Below are positions 47,425 to 56,113 of a stretch of 64,000 nt of DNA, one piece after another; the stretch's first letter is position 1, and each line of letters starts with the position of its first letter. Both the position numbers and the translations under genes were made by a program. A model generated the notes under the pieces. It was not told the DNA's origin and ran no database searches. It was given only the letters and a program-made list of their open reading frames with translations. Origin of the DNA: [Clostridium] hylemonae DSM 15053 (GTDB lineage Bacteria; Bacillota; Clostridia; Lachnospirales; Lachnospiraceae); the NCBI RefSeq assembly GCF_008281175.1, contig NZ_CP036524.1:1488001-1552000 (forward strand). The letters run 5' to 3'.

Positions 47425-48297
47425 ATGGAAAAGAGAATATCAGGACATACAGGTTTAATGGCGCTGTTTGGGACACCGGTGGGGCACTCAGGCTCCCCGG
47501 CCATGTATAACTTCAGCTTTCAGCATGACGGCCTGGATTATGCTTATATGGCATTTGACGTAAATGTGGAGCAGATGCCGAAAGTATTCGAGGCGATACG
47601 CCTTTTGAATATGCGGGGCGGAAACTTTACGATGCCCTGTAAGAATGTGGCGGCCAAGCTCGTAGATAAGCTGTCCCCGGCGGCAGAGATCATCGGCGCG
47701 TGCAACGTGTTCGTCAACGATGACGGCGTGATCACAGGACATGTCACAGACGGCGTCGGGTTTGTGAAAAATCTGGAGCTCAACGGAGTCGATGTGAAGG
47801 GTAAGAAAACAGTCATACTCGGAGCCGGCGGAGCAGCCACCGCCATTCAGGTCCAGCTGGCCCTCGACGGCGCAAAGGAAGTGAAGATATTCAATCCTAA
47901 AGATGATTTCTTCGCGAGAGCAGAAGGGACAAAGGCAAAGCTGGCTGACAGATGCCCACAGTGTGTTGTGACGGTAGAAGACCTGGATGACAAAGAGAAG
48001 CTGGCAGAGGCAGTGAATAACTGTGATATCGTGATCAATGCGACGATCATGGGGATGAAACCGTATGATGATGTGTCGCTTATCGACAAGTCTTTGTACC
48101 GCAAAGACCTGATCGTGGCGGATACCGTGTACAGCCCGGAAAAGACAAAGATGATTCTTGAGGCGGAAGAGGCCGGCTGCAAAGCGGTCGGCGGAAAAGG
48201 AATGCTTGAACAGCAGGGAGCCGTGAACTATGAATTATTTGTGGGCAGGAAAATGCCTCTTGAGGAGTATCAGAAGTTCCAGAAAGAAAATAAATAA
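47425..48297 (+). CDS. Shikimate/quinate dehydrogenase-like protein
   Basis: The 290-residue protein has the shikimate dehydrogenase layout: GTPVGHSGSPAMYNFSF, the catalytic lysine in GGNFTMPCKNVAAK, the catalytic aspartate in GHVTDGVGFVKNL, and the nucleotide-binding VILGAGGAATAIQVQ. The lysine motif has MPCKN where the biosynthetic AroE usually has NVTxPxK, and GACNV where AroE has GAVNT. It resembles the YdiB side of the family that takes quinate or related acids. The ATG at 47425 has GGAGGG seven bases upstream; the ATG at 47419 is too close. Confidence 0.88.
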   Translation: MEKRISGHTGLMALFGTPVGHSGSPAMYNFSFQHDGLDYAYMAFDVNVEQMPKVFEAIRLLNMRGGNFTMPCKNVAAKLVDKLSPAAEIIGACNVFVNDDGVITGHVTDGVGFVKNLELNGVDVKGKKTVILGAGGAATAIQVQLALDGAKEVKIFNPKDDFFARAEGTKAKLADRCPQCVVTVEDLDDKEKLAEAVNNCDIVINATIMGMKPYDDVSLIDKSLYRKDLIVADTVYSPEKTKMILEAEEAGCKAVGGKGMLEQQGAVNYELFVGRKMPLEEYQKFQKENK

Positions 48298-48335
48298 TCG
48301 TTTGTTTTTATAGAAGAAAGAATAGGAGAATGAGG

Positions 48336-49619
48336 ATGAAAGCAAAGAAGTATATTCTATCATTGGTGACAGTCTACATGTGTTATTTTACACATGGGAT
48401 TCAGGCCATTATCCTGTCACAGAACAAAGTAAACTTCTTCACGCAATGGGGATACACAGATGAAGTGGCAGGGGCAGCGGCCGTATCGCTTGCTATAACC
48501 GCAACCGGTTTTGGTAAATTTCTGACCGTATGGCTCGGCGGGGAAGTGTCGGATAAGATCGGCCGGAAGAAAATGGCTGTGGCCGGAGGCATACTGTATA
48601 TCATCTGTTTTGCAGGCCTGCTGTTTTCCACCAATTTTACAGTGGCATGTGTATGTGCGTTCCTCGCAGGCGTGGCGACATCCGGATTCTGGGACGCATC
48701 CCTGTATCCGGCGGTTCAGGAGGCAGCTCCAAAGTATGCAGGTTCGGCGCTCATCGGTATCAAGGCGTTTGTATCTGTGTCCGGTATTATCTATCCGTTA
48801 ATGGCTGTACATTTTTCCGCGGCCGGCAACTGGAAGATAAATGTCTGGATTCCGTTGATTCTGTCTGTCGTTTGTGTTATCCTTGCGGTGATCGCTCCGT
48901 TTGTGTATGACGACCAGATGAAAGAGACCGTGAAAACGGCCGACGGCAAGACGACCAATGCGGCGCAGGCAGAAATTGATGCGGCCAAGGCTCGTATGAA
49001 AACAAAACCGGGCGGACTTGTAAACTTTGTCACGATGTTCTACGGCTTCATCTGTATGTTCATCATGTACGGTGCACAACAGTATACAAAGGCTTTCGGT
49101 ATGACAAACTGCGGATTGTCGGAGATGCAGGCGGCAGGCATGACGTCCATCTATACGGCAGGCTCCATCATCGCCGTTGTATTCTGGGCGATCATGATGG
49201 GCAAGCTGAAATGGAATCCGCTGAAAGTAGTGCTCATTGATTCCGCATTTACGGCTGCGGCGCTGGCCATCGTACTTCTTGTCAAAAATGTAGGCGTTGT
49301 CTATGTAGCGATCGCGCTTCTCGGATTCTTTGCAGCCGGCGGTGCGCTGCAGACAGGACTTGGCGTCCGTCAGGAGATGTGTCCGGGACCGAAGGGAAGA
49401 AATACGGGTATCTACTATACATGGATGGGGCTGGCAAGCTGTTTCCTTCCTTACATAGTATCTGCAATGACAAAATCTATCGGAGAAACGTCTGCGATCT
49501 ACACGATGATGGCACTGCTGCTTGTCGCGTCAGTCATCGCCGTAGTGATGATGGCTTATCTGGTAGCACAATATAAGAAGATATTTGGAAATAACCCGCT
49601 TGGAAGGCAGGAAGCGTAA
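48336..49619 (+). CDS. MFS permease of the polyol/organic acid type
   Basis: The 427-residue protein has about twelve membrane helices, the MFS loop motif GGEVSDKIGRKKMAVAGG between helices 2 and 3, and overall similarity in pattern to the CsbX/RbtT (ribitol and related) group. As the last gene of the LysR-controlled cluster it is likely to import the substrate of the enzymes upstream. The ATG at 48336 has AGGAG seven bases before it; the ATG at 48330 is too close. A terminator follows. Confidence 0.88.
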   Translation: MKAKKYILSLVTVYMCYFTHGIQAIILSQNKVNFFTQWGYTDEVAGAAAVSLAITATGFGKFLTVWLGGEVSDKIGRKKMAVAGGILYIICFAGLLFSTNFTVACVCAFLAGVATSGFWDASLYPAVQEAAPKYAGSALIGIKAFVSVSGIIYPLMAVHFSAAGNWKINVWIPLILSVVCVILAVIAPFVYDDQMKETVKTADGKTTNAAQAEIDAAKARMKTKPGGLVNFVTMFYGFICMFIMYGAQQYTKAFGMTNCGLSEMQAAGMTSIYTAGSIIAVVFWAIMMGKLKWNPLKVVLIDSAFTAAALAIVLLVKNVGVVYVAIALLGFFAAGGALQTGLGVRQEMCPGPKGRNTGIYYTWMGLASCFLPYIVSAMTKSIGETSAIYTMMALLLVASVIAVVMMAYLVAQYKKIFGNNPLGRQEA

Positions 49620-49628
49620 AGTCTTCTT

Positions 49629-49663
49629 AAACTCTGCTCTTGATCGTGAGAGCAGAGTTTCTT
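49629..49663 (+). terminator. Terminator after the MFS permease gene
   Basis: AAACTCTGCTCT and AGAGCAGAGTTT pair perfectly over 12 bp with an eight-base loop, followed by a short T-containing stretch. It ends the shikimate-type operon. Confidence 0.85.
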
Positions 49664-49732
49664 ACAGGCACATATTGTTTGTCTATTAACGAACGATAAC
49701 TGCCATATCATGAGAATGAGGAGGTTGCACAG

Positions 49733-51169
49733 ATGAGTGCAAGAAGAGTAAAAAATCCGAAAGAGCTCCCTTATATTCCGCTCGGGCCGTTTCAGTGGAG
49801 GATCCCGGGACTGCACTACCGCATTGAACAGGTGGAATTTTTCCAGGGGCTTGTTCTGGGCGCCACCGCGCTCAGTTCCATTCCGTATCTTACGGACTAT
49901 CTTGGGATCCCGTATGAACTGGCGTGGAGCTGCGTCATCATAGAGGTGTTCATGTACATGCTTCACGGCTGGCTGGGAGACCCGGTCGTGCCGGGCTGGA
50001 TCACGCCTACGCTGCCGTTTACCCTGGCGTTTATCACCGGATTTGAAAAAGGACCGGAGAGAATCCAGGCTATGATAGCGGTGCAGCTGCTCGTGGCGTT
50101 TGTATTTATCTTCATGGGAGTGACAAAGCTGGCCGACAGATTTGTGCGAAGCGTGCCTACCTCTATCAAAGGCGGTATTCTGTTGGCAGCTCCCATCACG
50201 GTCATACAGGGACAGCTTGAAAAAGGGAGCCAGCTTCTGACCGCTCCTGTCGCTACGCTGGCCGGGACACTGCTGCTGGCTTTTCTGAGCTTTTCCCCGT
50301 TCTGCGAGAAAAAGAGAGGGAAAATAAAGCTGCTGGATATTATGGCAAAATACGGCAACCTGTTCCCGTATCTGGTCGCCATGCTGCTCGGTGTACTGCT
50401 CGGGGAACTTGCAAAGCCTACGCTGGAGCTTGGAAGTATCATCCGTATTCCGGATTTTGGAAATATATTCCGTACCGTCAGCGTATTTTCTGTCGGGTTT
50501 CCGCCCCTTTCCATGTTCATACAGGCTATGCCTCTTGCATTGATCTGTTACGTTCTTGCGTTCGGTGATTTCGTCACGTCTGAGACGCTCGTGAAAGAAG
50601 CACAGGAGAGCCGGGACGACGAATATATTGATTTCAATTCGAGCCGCTCCAATTTGATCAGCGGACTGCGCAACCTTATCCTCGCTCTGTTCGCACCATT
50701 TCCGCCGCTGGCAGGACCGCTCTGGGTCGGTGTGACGGTATCGGTGGCGGTGCGCTACAAGGAAGGGAAGAAGGCGATGAAATCGCTGATCGGAGGGATG
50801 AGCTCCTTCCGGATGGCCACATTTTTGAGCGTTATTCTTGTTCCGGTCGTCTCCTTTATGAAACCGATCATGGGAGTCGGTTCAGCGATCACGCTGCTCT
50901 TTCAGGCTTATGTCTGTGCGAGGATCGGCATGGAATACTGCAAGTCGAACACGGACAGGAGCATAGCCGGAATCATGGCGGCAGTTCTGGCCTTTAAGGG
51001 TTCCGGCTGGGCGCTGCTTGCGGGATTTGCTCTGAATTTTCTTCTGTCCAACATGGAATTTCAGAAGAAGAAGCTCGGTGTGCCGACGACGGCGGAGCTG
51101 GAAGTGATAGAAAAATCGAAAGAAGAAGAGATAAAAGCGCTTGCGGCAAAGAAGTGCATAGAAAATTAA
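49733..51169 (+). CDS. Multi-helix permease, APC/NCS2-SulP-like
   Basis: The 478-residue protein has about twelve hydrophobic segments. The stretch AFGDFVTSETLVKEAQ followed by SNLISGLRNLILALFAPFPP resembles the conserved helix-8 to helix-10 region of NCS2 and SulP carriers, which transport purines, uracil or anions. I cannot name the substrate. The ATG has GAGGAGG upstream. It has its own unit after the operon terminator and may be unrelated to the shikimate-type cluster. It ends 61 bases before spoIVA. Confidence 0.7.
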   Translation: MSARRVKNPKELPYIPLGPFQWRIPGLHYRIEQVEFFQGLVLGATALSSIPYLTDYLGIPYELAWSCVIIEVFMYMLHGWLGDPVVPGWITPTLPFTLAFITGFEKGPERIQAMIAVQLLVAFVFIFMGVTKLADRFVRSVPTSIKGGILLAAPITVIQGQLEKGSQLLTAPVATLAGTLLLAFLSFSPFCEKKRGKIKLLDIMAKYGNLFPYLVAMLLGVLLGELAKPTLELGSIIRIPDFGNIFRTVSVFSVGFPPLSMFIQAMPLALICYVLAFGDFVTSETLVKEAQESRDDEYIDFNSSRSNLISGLRNLILALFAPFPPLAGPLWVGVTVSVAVRYKEGKKAMKSLIGGMSSFRMATFLSVILVPVVSFMKPIMGVGSAITLLFQAYVCARIGMEYCKSNTDRSIAGIMAAVLAFKGSGWALLAGFALNFLLSNMEFQKKKLGVPTTAELEVIEKSKEEEIKALAAKKCIEN

Positions 51170-51171
51170 TC

Positions 51172-51201
51172 GGAATAATCCCCCCTTGTAACGCATACAC
51201 T
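51172..51201 (+). promoter_or_regulatory. Sigma-E-type promoter of spoIVA
   Basis: CATACACT (51194-51201) matches the sigma-E -10 consensus CATACAnT, with GGAATAAT 14 bases upstream. spoIVA is under sigma E in B. subtilis and C. difficile. An inverted repeat (CCCCCTTGT 51181-51189, ACAAGGGGG 51214-51222) surrounds it; the right arm holds the ribosome-binding site. Confidence 0.65.
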
Positions 51202-51230
51202 TGTATCAGCATAACAAGGGGGTATTCACA

Positions 51231-52703
51231 ATGAACACGTTTCAGCTGTACAAAGATATACAAGCCAGGACAAACGGAGAAATATACATAGGAGTCGTAG
51301 GACCGGTGCGTACCGGAAAGTCTACATTTATCAAACGTTTCATGGATGTGCTGGTACTCCCGCATATGGAGGATGAGCATGGAAAGTCACGGACGAAGGA
51401 TGAGCTGCCCCAGTCTGCGTCGGGCAGGACGATCATGACGACAGAGCCCAAGTTCGTGCCGAAGGAAGCGGCAGAGATCAGGCTGTCTGACGATGTGTCT
51501 GTAAAGGTGCGCCTCATAGACTGTGTGGGTTACATGGTAGAAGGCGCGTCCGGCCATATAGAAGGCGGGGAAGAACGGCAGGTAAAGACGCCATGGTTTG
51601 ATTATGAGATACCATTTACGAAGGCGGCTACGATCGGTACGAGAAAGGTGATCCATGACCATGCAACGATAGGAATCGTGGTGACGACAGACGGAAGCAT
51701 CGGAGATATTGAGCGGCAGGGATACCGGGAAGCCGAGGATAAGACGATCCGGGAGCTGCAGAGCATCGGCAAGCCTTTTATCGTACTTGTGAATTCTAAA
51801 AAGCCATATGGGGATGAGGCCAGAGAGACGGCGCAGGAGCTGGAGCAGCAGTACGGTGTGAAAGCCATGCCGGTAAACTGCGAACAGCTGAAAGAAGATG
51901 ACATCTATCAGATCATGGAGGCGGTACTGTTTGAATTTCCGGTGTCGGAAGTGCAGTTCTTCATTCCAAAATGGGTGGAGATGTTACCGAGAGACCACAG
52001 AATCAAGCAGGATATGCTGGAACATATCCGGGCTGTCATGGATGGCTTAGGCGAGATCAAAGATGCCGCCGCCGGAGTGGAAAAACCGGAAAGTCCTTAC
52101 ATAAATGACATGAAGGTAGACCATATAGAGATGGATACCGGATGCGTGAAGGTGAGAATAGACATCGCCGATAAATTCTACTATGAGATGTTAAGTGAAC
52201 TGACAGGCACGCCGATAGCAGGGCAGTATGAGCTTATCACAGCGATGAAGAACCTGTCGGAGCTCAAGGATGAATACGAAGGAGTAAAGGATGCGTTCGC
52301 CGCAGTCCGCATGAAAGGCTACGGAGTTGTAAGCCCGAAGAAAGAAGAGATCACGCTGGAAGAGCCGGTCATCATCAAACAGGGCAACAAGTTCGGAGTC
52401 AAAATACACTCAGAGGCGCCGTCCATCCATCTCATACGCGCCAACATAGAGACCGAAATAGCACCGATCGTCGGAAGTGAACAACAGGCGGAGGATCTGG
52501 TCCGCTACATCAAGGAAGCCGGTGACACAGAAGGCGGTATCTGGAGCACAAATATATTCGGAAAATCCATCGAAGATCTCGTGATGGACGGCATGCAGAA
52601 TAAGATGGCTGTCATCAATGACGAGAGCCAGGTAAAACTGCAGGATACGATGCAGAAGATCGTGAACGACAGCAACGGAGGACTCGTCTGCATCATCATA
52701 TAA
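51231..52703 (+). CDS. spoIVA: Stage IV sporulation protein A
   Basis: The 490-residue protein has the expected length for SpoIVA (about 492). The Walker A motif is GVVGPVRTGKSTFIKRFM, and NGEIYIGVVGP and the C-terminal IVNDSNGGLVCIII end are characteristic. SpoIVA is an ATPase that polymerises on the forespore surface and forms the basement layer of the spore coat. Its presence shows that the organism belongs to a spore-forming lineage. I chose the ATG at 51231 with AAGGGGG before it. Confidence 0.97.
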   Translation: MNTFQLYKDIQARTNGEIYIGVVGPVRTGKSTFIKRFMDVLVLPHMEDEHGKSRTKDELPQSASGRTIMTTEPKFVPKEAAEIRLSDDVSVKVRLIDCVGYMVEGASGHIEGGEERQVKTPWFDYEIPFTKAATIGTRKVIHDHATIGIVVTTDGSIGDIERQGYREAEDKTIRELQSIGKPFIVLVNSKKPYGDEARETAQELEQQYGVKAMPVNCEQLKEDDIYQIMEAVLFEFPVSEVQFFIPKWVEMLPRDHRIKQDMLEHIRAVMDGLGEIKDAAAGVEKPESPYINDMKVDHIEMDTGCVKVRIDIADKFYYEMLSELTGTPIAGQYELITAMKNLSELKDEYEGVKDAFAAVRMKGYGVVSPKKEEITLEEPVIIKQGNKFGVKIHSEAPSIHLIRANIETEIAPIVGSEQQAEDLVRYIKEAGDTEGGIWSTNIFGKSIEDLVMDGMQNKMAVINDESQVKLQDTMQKIVNDSNGGLVCIII

Positions 52704-52722
52704 ATTGTCAGATAATTTAATG

Positions 52723-52779
52723 AATTTTGAAAGGGGTCAGACCCCTGCGGCATGCAGGGGTCTGACCCCTTTCAAAATT
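52723..52779. repeat. Double-palindrome repeat, copy 3 (probable terminator of spoIVA)
   Basis: AGGGGTCAGACCCCT (52732-52746) and its reverse complement (52756-52770) are extended by AATTTTGA on the left and TTCAAAATT on the right, so that a stem of about 26 bp forms with a five-base loop. It starts 20 bases after the spoIVA stop. The T-run at the base fits use as a terminator. Confidence 0.9.
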
Positions 52780-52873
52780 TACTGCCGGGGGTGGAATTTG
52801 ACTGCATTTTTATGTTATACTCTTTTGGAGACTGCGCGATATGCAATCTATTTTTACGATGGGAGTTTTGTTT

Positions 52874-53260
52874 ATGAATATGAAAATACTGAGGCAGCTT
52901 GGAATCATCCTTGCGCTCTGTCTCGCGGCGGAATTTGTTGTATCTCTGCTTCCGATCGCCTTTCCGGGCAGTGTGACGGCTATCCTGATACTGGCGGCTC
53001 TGCTGGGGCTTAAGATACTGAAAGAGGGGCATATTAAGGAGACTGCGGATTTCATGCTGTCCAATATGGCGATCGTGTTTGTGCCGGTATCTATCGGCAT
53101 GGTGGAGGATATCGGACTGCTTAAGGGGCAGCTTGCAGGGTTCCTCACCGTTGTCTGTATCTCTCTTATTCTGACGTTTCTTGGTACATATGCCTCAGTG
53201 AGGCTTGTTCAGGTATGTATGGGCAGGCTGTCGGGAAAGGGAGGTGCGGCCGGTGCGTGA
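52874..53260 (+). CDS. lrgA: LrgA/CidA-family holin-like protein
   Basis: The 128-residue protein has four hydrophobic segments and the family motifs FPGSVTAILILAALLGLKI and VFVPVSIGMVEDIG. LrgA proteins are small membrane proteins that act with LrgB, either modulating autolysis or, as shown in some species, exporting pyruvate or glycolate. The ATG at 52874 has GGGAG eight bases upstream. It overlaps lrgB by eight bases. Confidence 0.88.
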   Translation: MNMKILRQLGIILALCLAAEFVVSLLPIAFPGSVTAILILAALLGLKILKEGHIKETADFMLSNMAIVFVPVSIGMVEDIGLLKGQLAGFLTVVCISLILTFLGTYASVRLVQVCMGRLSGKGGAAGA

Positions 53261-53930
53261 GTTATGGGCGAATCCTTTGTTCGGGGTGTTCCTGACTGTT
53301 ACCACTTTCTATATCGGCGACTGGACGGCCAAAAAGATAAGATCACCCCTTGCCAACCCGCTGCTCATCGCCATGGTACTCTGTGTGGCGGTGCTTAAGC
53401 TTCTGCATATTCCGTATGAGGATTACATGGAGGGAGGACAGTTTATCTCACTGTTTCTCGTCCCGGCGACGGCGATGATCGGTCTGTCTATCTACCGGCA
53501 GAGGGAAGTGCTCAGACAGCAGTTTTTCCCCATTGTCATCGGATGCCTTGTGGGCAGTGTTATATCCATGGGAAGTACGATCGTGTTGTGCAGGGTGCTG
53601 GCGCTTCACCAGGAGATGCTGGCATCGCTTTTGCCGAAGTCTGTGACGACGGCCATCGCGCTCGATCTGTCTGACCAGCTGGGCGGTCTGCGCTCTGTCA
53701 CCATGATGGCAGTTATCATATGCGGAACGGGCGGCGCGATCGTGCATCCGTTTATCATACGTCTGCTGAGGCTGAAAGACCCGGTCGCCACGGGGGTGGC
53801 ATTCGGCACGGCGAGCCATGCGATAGGTACGGCGAAGGCCATCGAGATGGGAGAGGTGGAAGGCGCCGTGAGCGGTGTGTCCATGGGGATTGCAGGAATA
53901 TGCACCGTAATCATTGCATTATTTTTATAA
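53253..53930 (+). CDS. lrgB: LrgB/CidB-family membrane protein
   Basis: The 225-residue protein has about six helices and the LrgB signatures LLPKSVTTAIALDLSDQLGG and GTASHAIGTAKAIEMGEVEG. It works with LrgA. The GTG at 53253 has GGGAGG upstream and overlaps lrgA; the frame is open further upstream but lacks a ribosome-binding site. No LytTR/LytS regulator genes are adjacent. Confidence 0.9.
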   Translation: MRELWANPLFGVFLTVTTFYIGDWTAKKIRSPLANPLLIAMVLCVAVLKLLHIPYEDYMEGGQFISLFLVPATAMIGLSIYRQREVLRQQFFPIVIGCLVGSVISMGSTIVLCRVLALHQEMLASLLPKSVTTAIALDLSDQLGGLRSVTMMAVIICGTGGAIVHPFIIRLLRLKDPVATGVAFGTASHAIGTAKAIEMGEVEGAVSGVSMGIAGICTVIIALFL

Positions 53931-53985
53931 AAGCGTTAAAATTTTACTATATGACTACGTTAAGAGAAAAATATGGAGGTACAGT

Positions 53986-54453
53986 ATGAAAGTTGCGATC
54001 ATAACAGCGAGTACAGAGATATACAAAGGGAAGAAAGAAGATGCCGGAGGCCCGGTCGTAAAGAAAATCATGGAAGATGCCGGACACAGTATCGTGTTCA
54101 TGAAAGCACTGCCGAGTGACCGCAAGGTGATCTCCACTGTCATGCAGCGGATGGCGGACGCCCATCTGACTGACTTGATACTCACTACCGGCGGAGCCGG
54201 CTGCGCGCCGAATGATTATACGCCGGAGGCGACTATGGATGTTGTGGACAGGCCGATCCTCGGGATACCGGAAGCCATGCGCGCGTTCACGATGCAGGTG
54301 ACGAAGCGTTCCATGCTGAACCGGAGCGCTGCCGGGATCAGGGGAGATGTGCTTATCGTAAATCTGCCCGGCAATGCGAAGGCGGTCAAGCAGTGCCTCG
54401 ATTATCTGCTTCCTGAGATCACTCATGCGGTAGAAGTCATAAAAGGAGTATAA
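53986..54453 (+). CDS. MoaB/MogA-family molybdopterin-binding protein
   Basis: The 155-residue protein has the MoaB/MogA core: VAIITASTEIYKGKKEDAGG, then TTGGAGCAPNDYTPEAT, and the C-terminal NLPGNAKAVKQCLDYL. Members adenylylate molybdopterin before metal insertion. No other molybdopterin genes are in the window. The ATG at 53986 has GGAGG upstream; upstream codons of the frame overlap lrgB and lack a ribosome-binding site. Confidence 0.9.
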   Translation: MKVAIITASTEIYKGKKEDAGGPVVKKIMEDAGHSIVFMKALPSDRKVISTVMQRMADAHLTDLILTTGGAGCAPNDYTPEATMDVVDRPILGIPEAMRAFTMQVTKRSMLNRSAAGIRGDVLIVNLPGNAKAVKQCLDYLLPEITHAVEVIKGV

Positions 54454-54462
54454 AAGTATTGT

Positions 54463-55146
54463 ATGAAAATAACATATTTGAATCACAGCGGTTTTGTCCT
54501 TGAACTGGAACATGATGTCCTTATTTTTGATTATTACAGAGGAGAGCTCCCCGCGCTTCCAAAGGAAAAGAACATATATGTATTTTCCAGCCATGCCCAT
54601 CCTGACCATTTTCAGAAAAAAATATATGACTGGGACAAAATGTACGGCGGCATCACCTATATTTTATCCGATGATATTCAGACGGAGGGTAGAAACGAGA
54701 GGATCATCCACGTGGGGCCGAGGCAGGAACTTGAGGCCGGCGGCCTTCATATTAAGACGTTCCGTTCGACGGATGAAGGCGTGGCGTTTCTCATCCGTAC
54801 AGAGGGAAAGACGATATATCACGCAGGAGATCTGAACTGGTGGCACTGGGAGGAAGAAGGACCGGTGTACAATGAGATGATGCGCAGGAATTATCAGCAT
54901 GAGATCGGAAGGATGGAAGGCGAAAAGATCGATGTGGCATTTGTCCCGCTGGATGCGAGACAGGAAGAACAGTTTTACTGGGGCATGGATTATTTTATGA
55001 AGCATACAGATACGAAGCGGGTATTTCCCATGCATATGTGGGATAAGTATGAGGTATATGAATGGCTGATGGATAAGGAAGAAGCGGCGGACTACAGAGA
55101 CAGAGTCATGCATATTACAAAAGACGGACAGACATTTGAGATATAG
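54463..55146 (+). CDS. Metallo-beta-lactamase-fold hydrolase
   Basis: The 227-residue protein has the zinc motif FSSHAHPDHF and later IYHAGDLNWWHWEEE and FPMHMWDKYE, which would supply the other metal ligands. It is of the UlaG-like or general MBL type; the substrate is unknown. It is separated from the MoaB-like gene by nine bases and from rnhA by 12 bases, so the three are probably one transcript. Confidence 0.88.
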   Translation: MKITYLNHSGFVLELEHDVLIFDYYRGELPALPKEKNIYVFSSHAHPDHFQKKIYDWDKMYGGITYILSDDIQTEGRNERIIHVGPRQELEAGGLHIKTFRSTDEGVAFLIRTEGKTIYHAGDLNWWHWEEEGPVYNEMMRRNYQHEIGRMEGEKIDVAFVPLDARQEEQFYWGMDYFMKHTDTKRVFPMHMWDKYEVYEWLMDKEEAADYRDRVMHITKDGQTFEI

Positions 55147-55158
55147 GAGAGAGATAAT

Positions 55159-55632
55159 ATGCAGGTAAAAATATATACAGACGGCGCCGCCAGGGGCAAC
55201 CCGGACGGGCCGGGAGGGTACGGCACAGTCCTGGAATATGTGGATTCCAGGGGAGAGCTGCACACAAAAGAACTCTCACAGGGATATAAAAAGACGACAA
55301 ACAACCGTATGGAATTGATGGCGGTCATTGCCGGTCTGGAGGCGCTGAACCGTCCCTGTGAGATCGAACTGTATTCAGACTCCAAATATGTGGTGGATGC
55401 GTTCAACCAGCGCTGGATCGACGGATGGATCAAAAAGGGGTGGAAGCGCGGCAAGAATGAGCCGGTGAAGAATGTGGACTTATGGCAGCGGCTCCTGAAG
55501 GCAAAAGAACCGCACAAAGTCACATTTATATGGGTGAAAGGGCATGACGGCCATGTGCAGAACGAGCGGTGCGATACACTTGCGACTACAGCGGCGGACG
55601 GGGACGGCCTCATAACTGACGAGGGAGTCTGA
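55159..55632 (+). CDS. rnhA: Ribonuclease HI
   Basis: The 157-residue protein has all four catalytic acids: IYTDGAARGNPDG, TTNNRMELMAVIAG, LYSDSKYVVDAF, and GHVQNERCDTLA. It cuts RNA in RNA:DNA hybrids. The length matches E. coli RNase HI (155). It lies just before the RNase P RNA gene. Confidence 0.95.
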   Translation: MQVKIYTDGAARGNPDGPGGYGTVLEYVDSRGELHTKELSQGYKKTTNNRMELMAVIAGLEALNRPCEIELYSDSKYVVDAFNQRWIDGWIKKGWKRGKNEPVKNVDLWQRLLKAKEPHKVTFIWVKGHDGHVQNERCDTLATTAADGDGLITDEGV

Positions 55633-55645
55633 CAGTCGAAGCGGC

Positions 55646-55674
55646 TTTACAATAAGAGAAGAGTATGGTAAAGT
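55646..55674 (+). promoter_or_regulatory. Promoter of the RNase P RNA
   Basis: TTTACA (55646-55651) and TAAAGT (55669-55674) are spaced by 17 bases; transcription would start at about 55681, the 5' end of the RNA. Confidence 0.55.
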
Positions 55675-55680
55675 ATGAGG

Positions 55681-56029
55681 TGCAAGTAAGACAGGTAATC
55701 GCAGCTGCAGAGGCCGAAAGGCCGCAGGTGAGGAAAGTCCGGGCTTCACAGGGCAGGATGCCGGATAACGTCCGGTGGAGGCGACTCCAAGGCCAGTGCA
55801 ACAGAAATGTACCGCCCAGAATATCTGGGTAAGGGTGGAAGGGCAGTGTAAGAGACTACCGCCTCTCTGGCAACAGAGAGGGCACATGTAAACCCCATCC
55901 GAAGCAAGACCGGATAAAGGCATTGTGGCGGCCCGCCACGCCTTAGGTAGGTTGCTGGAACCTGCTGGCGACAGCAGGTCTAGATAGATGATTACCCAAC
56001 GACATAACCCGGCTTATCGTCTTGCTTGC
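55681..56029 (+). ncRNA. rnpB: RNase P RNA, bacterial type A
   Basis: The conserved regions GAGGAAAGTCCGGGC near the 5' side, AGTGCAACAGAAATGTACCGCC in the middle (in two shorter parts), and ACATAACCCGGCTTA near the 3' end are all present. The first stem pairs GCAAGTAAGAC at the start with GTCTTGCTTGC at the end. This RNA is the catalytic part of the enzyme that trims the 5' ends of tRNA precursors. Ends are set by the P1 stem. Confidence 0.95.
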
Positions 56030-56113
56030 CTTTAAACGTGGTATTTTATACCATGTTTTTCTTTTTATAGACGCAATTGCCGGCAGTAAAAGTGTGAAAA
56101 CGGAGGGATGGAT

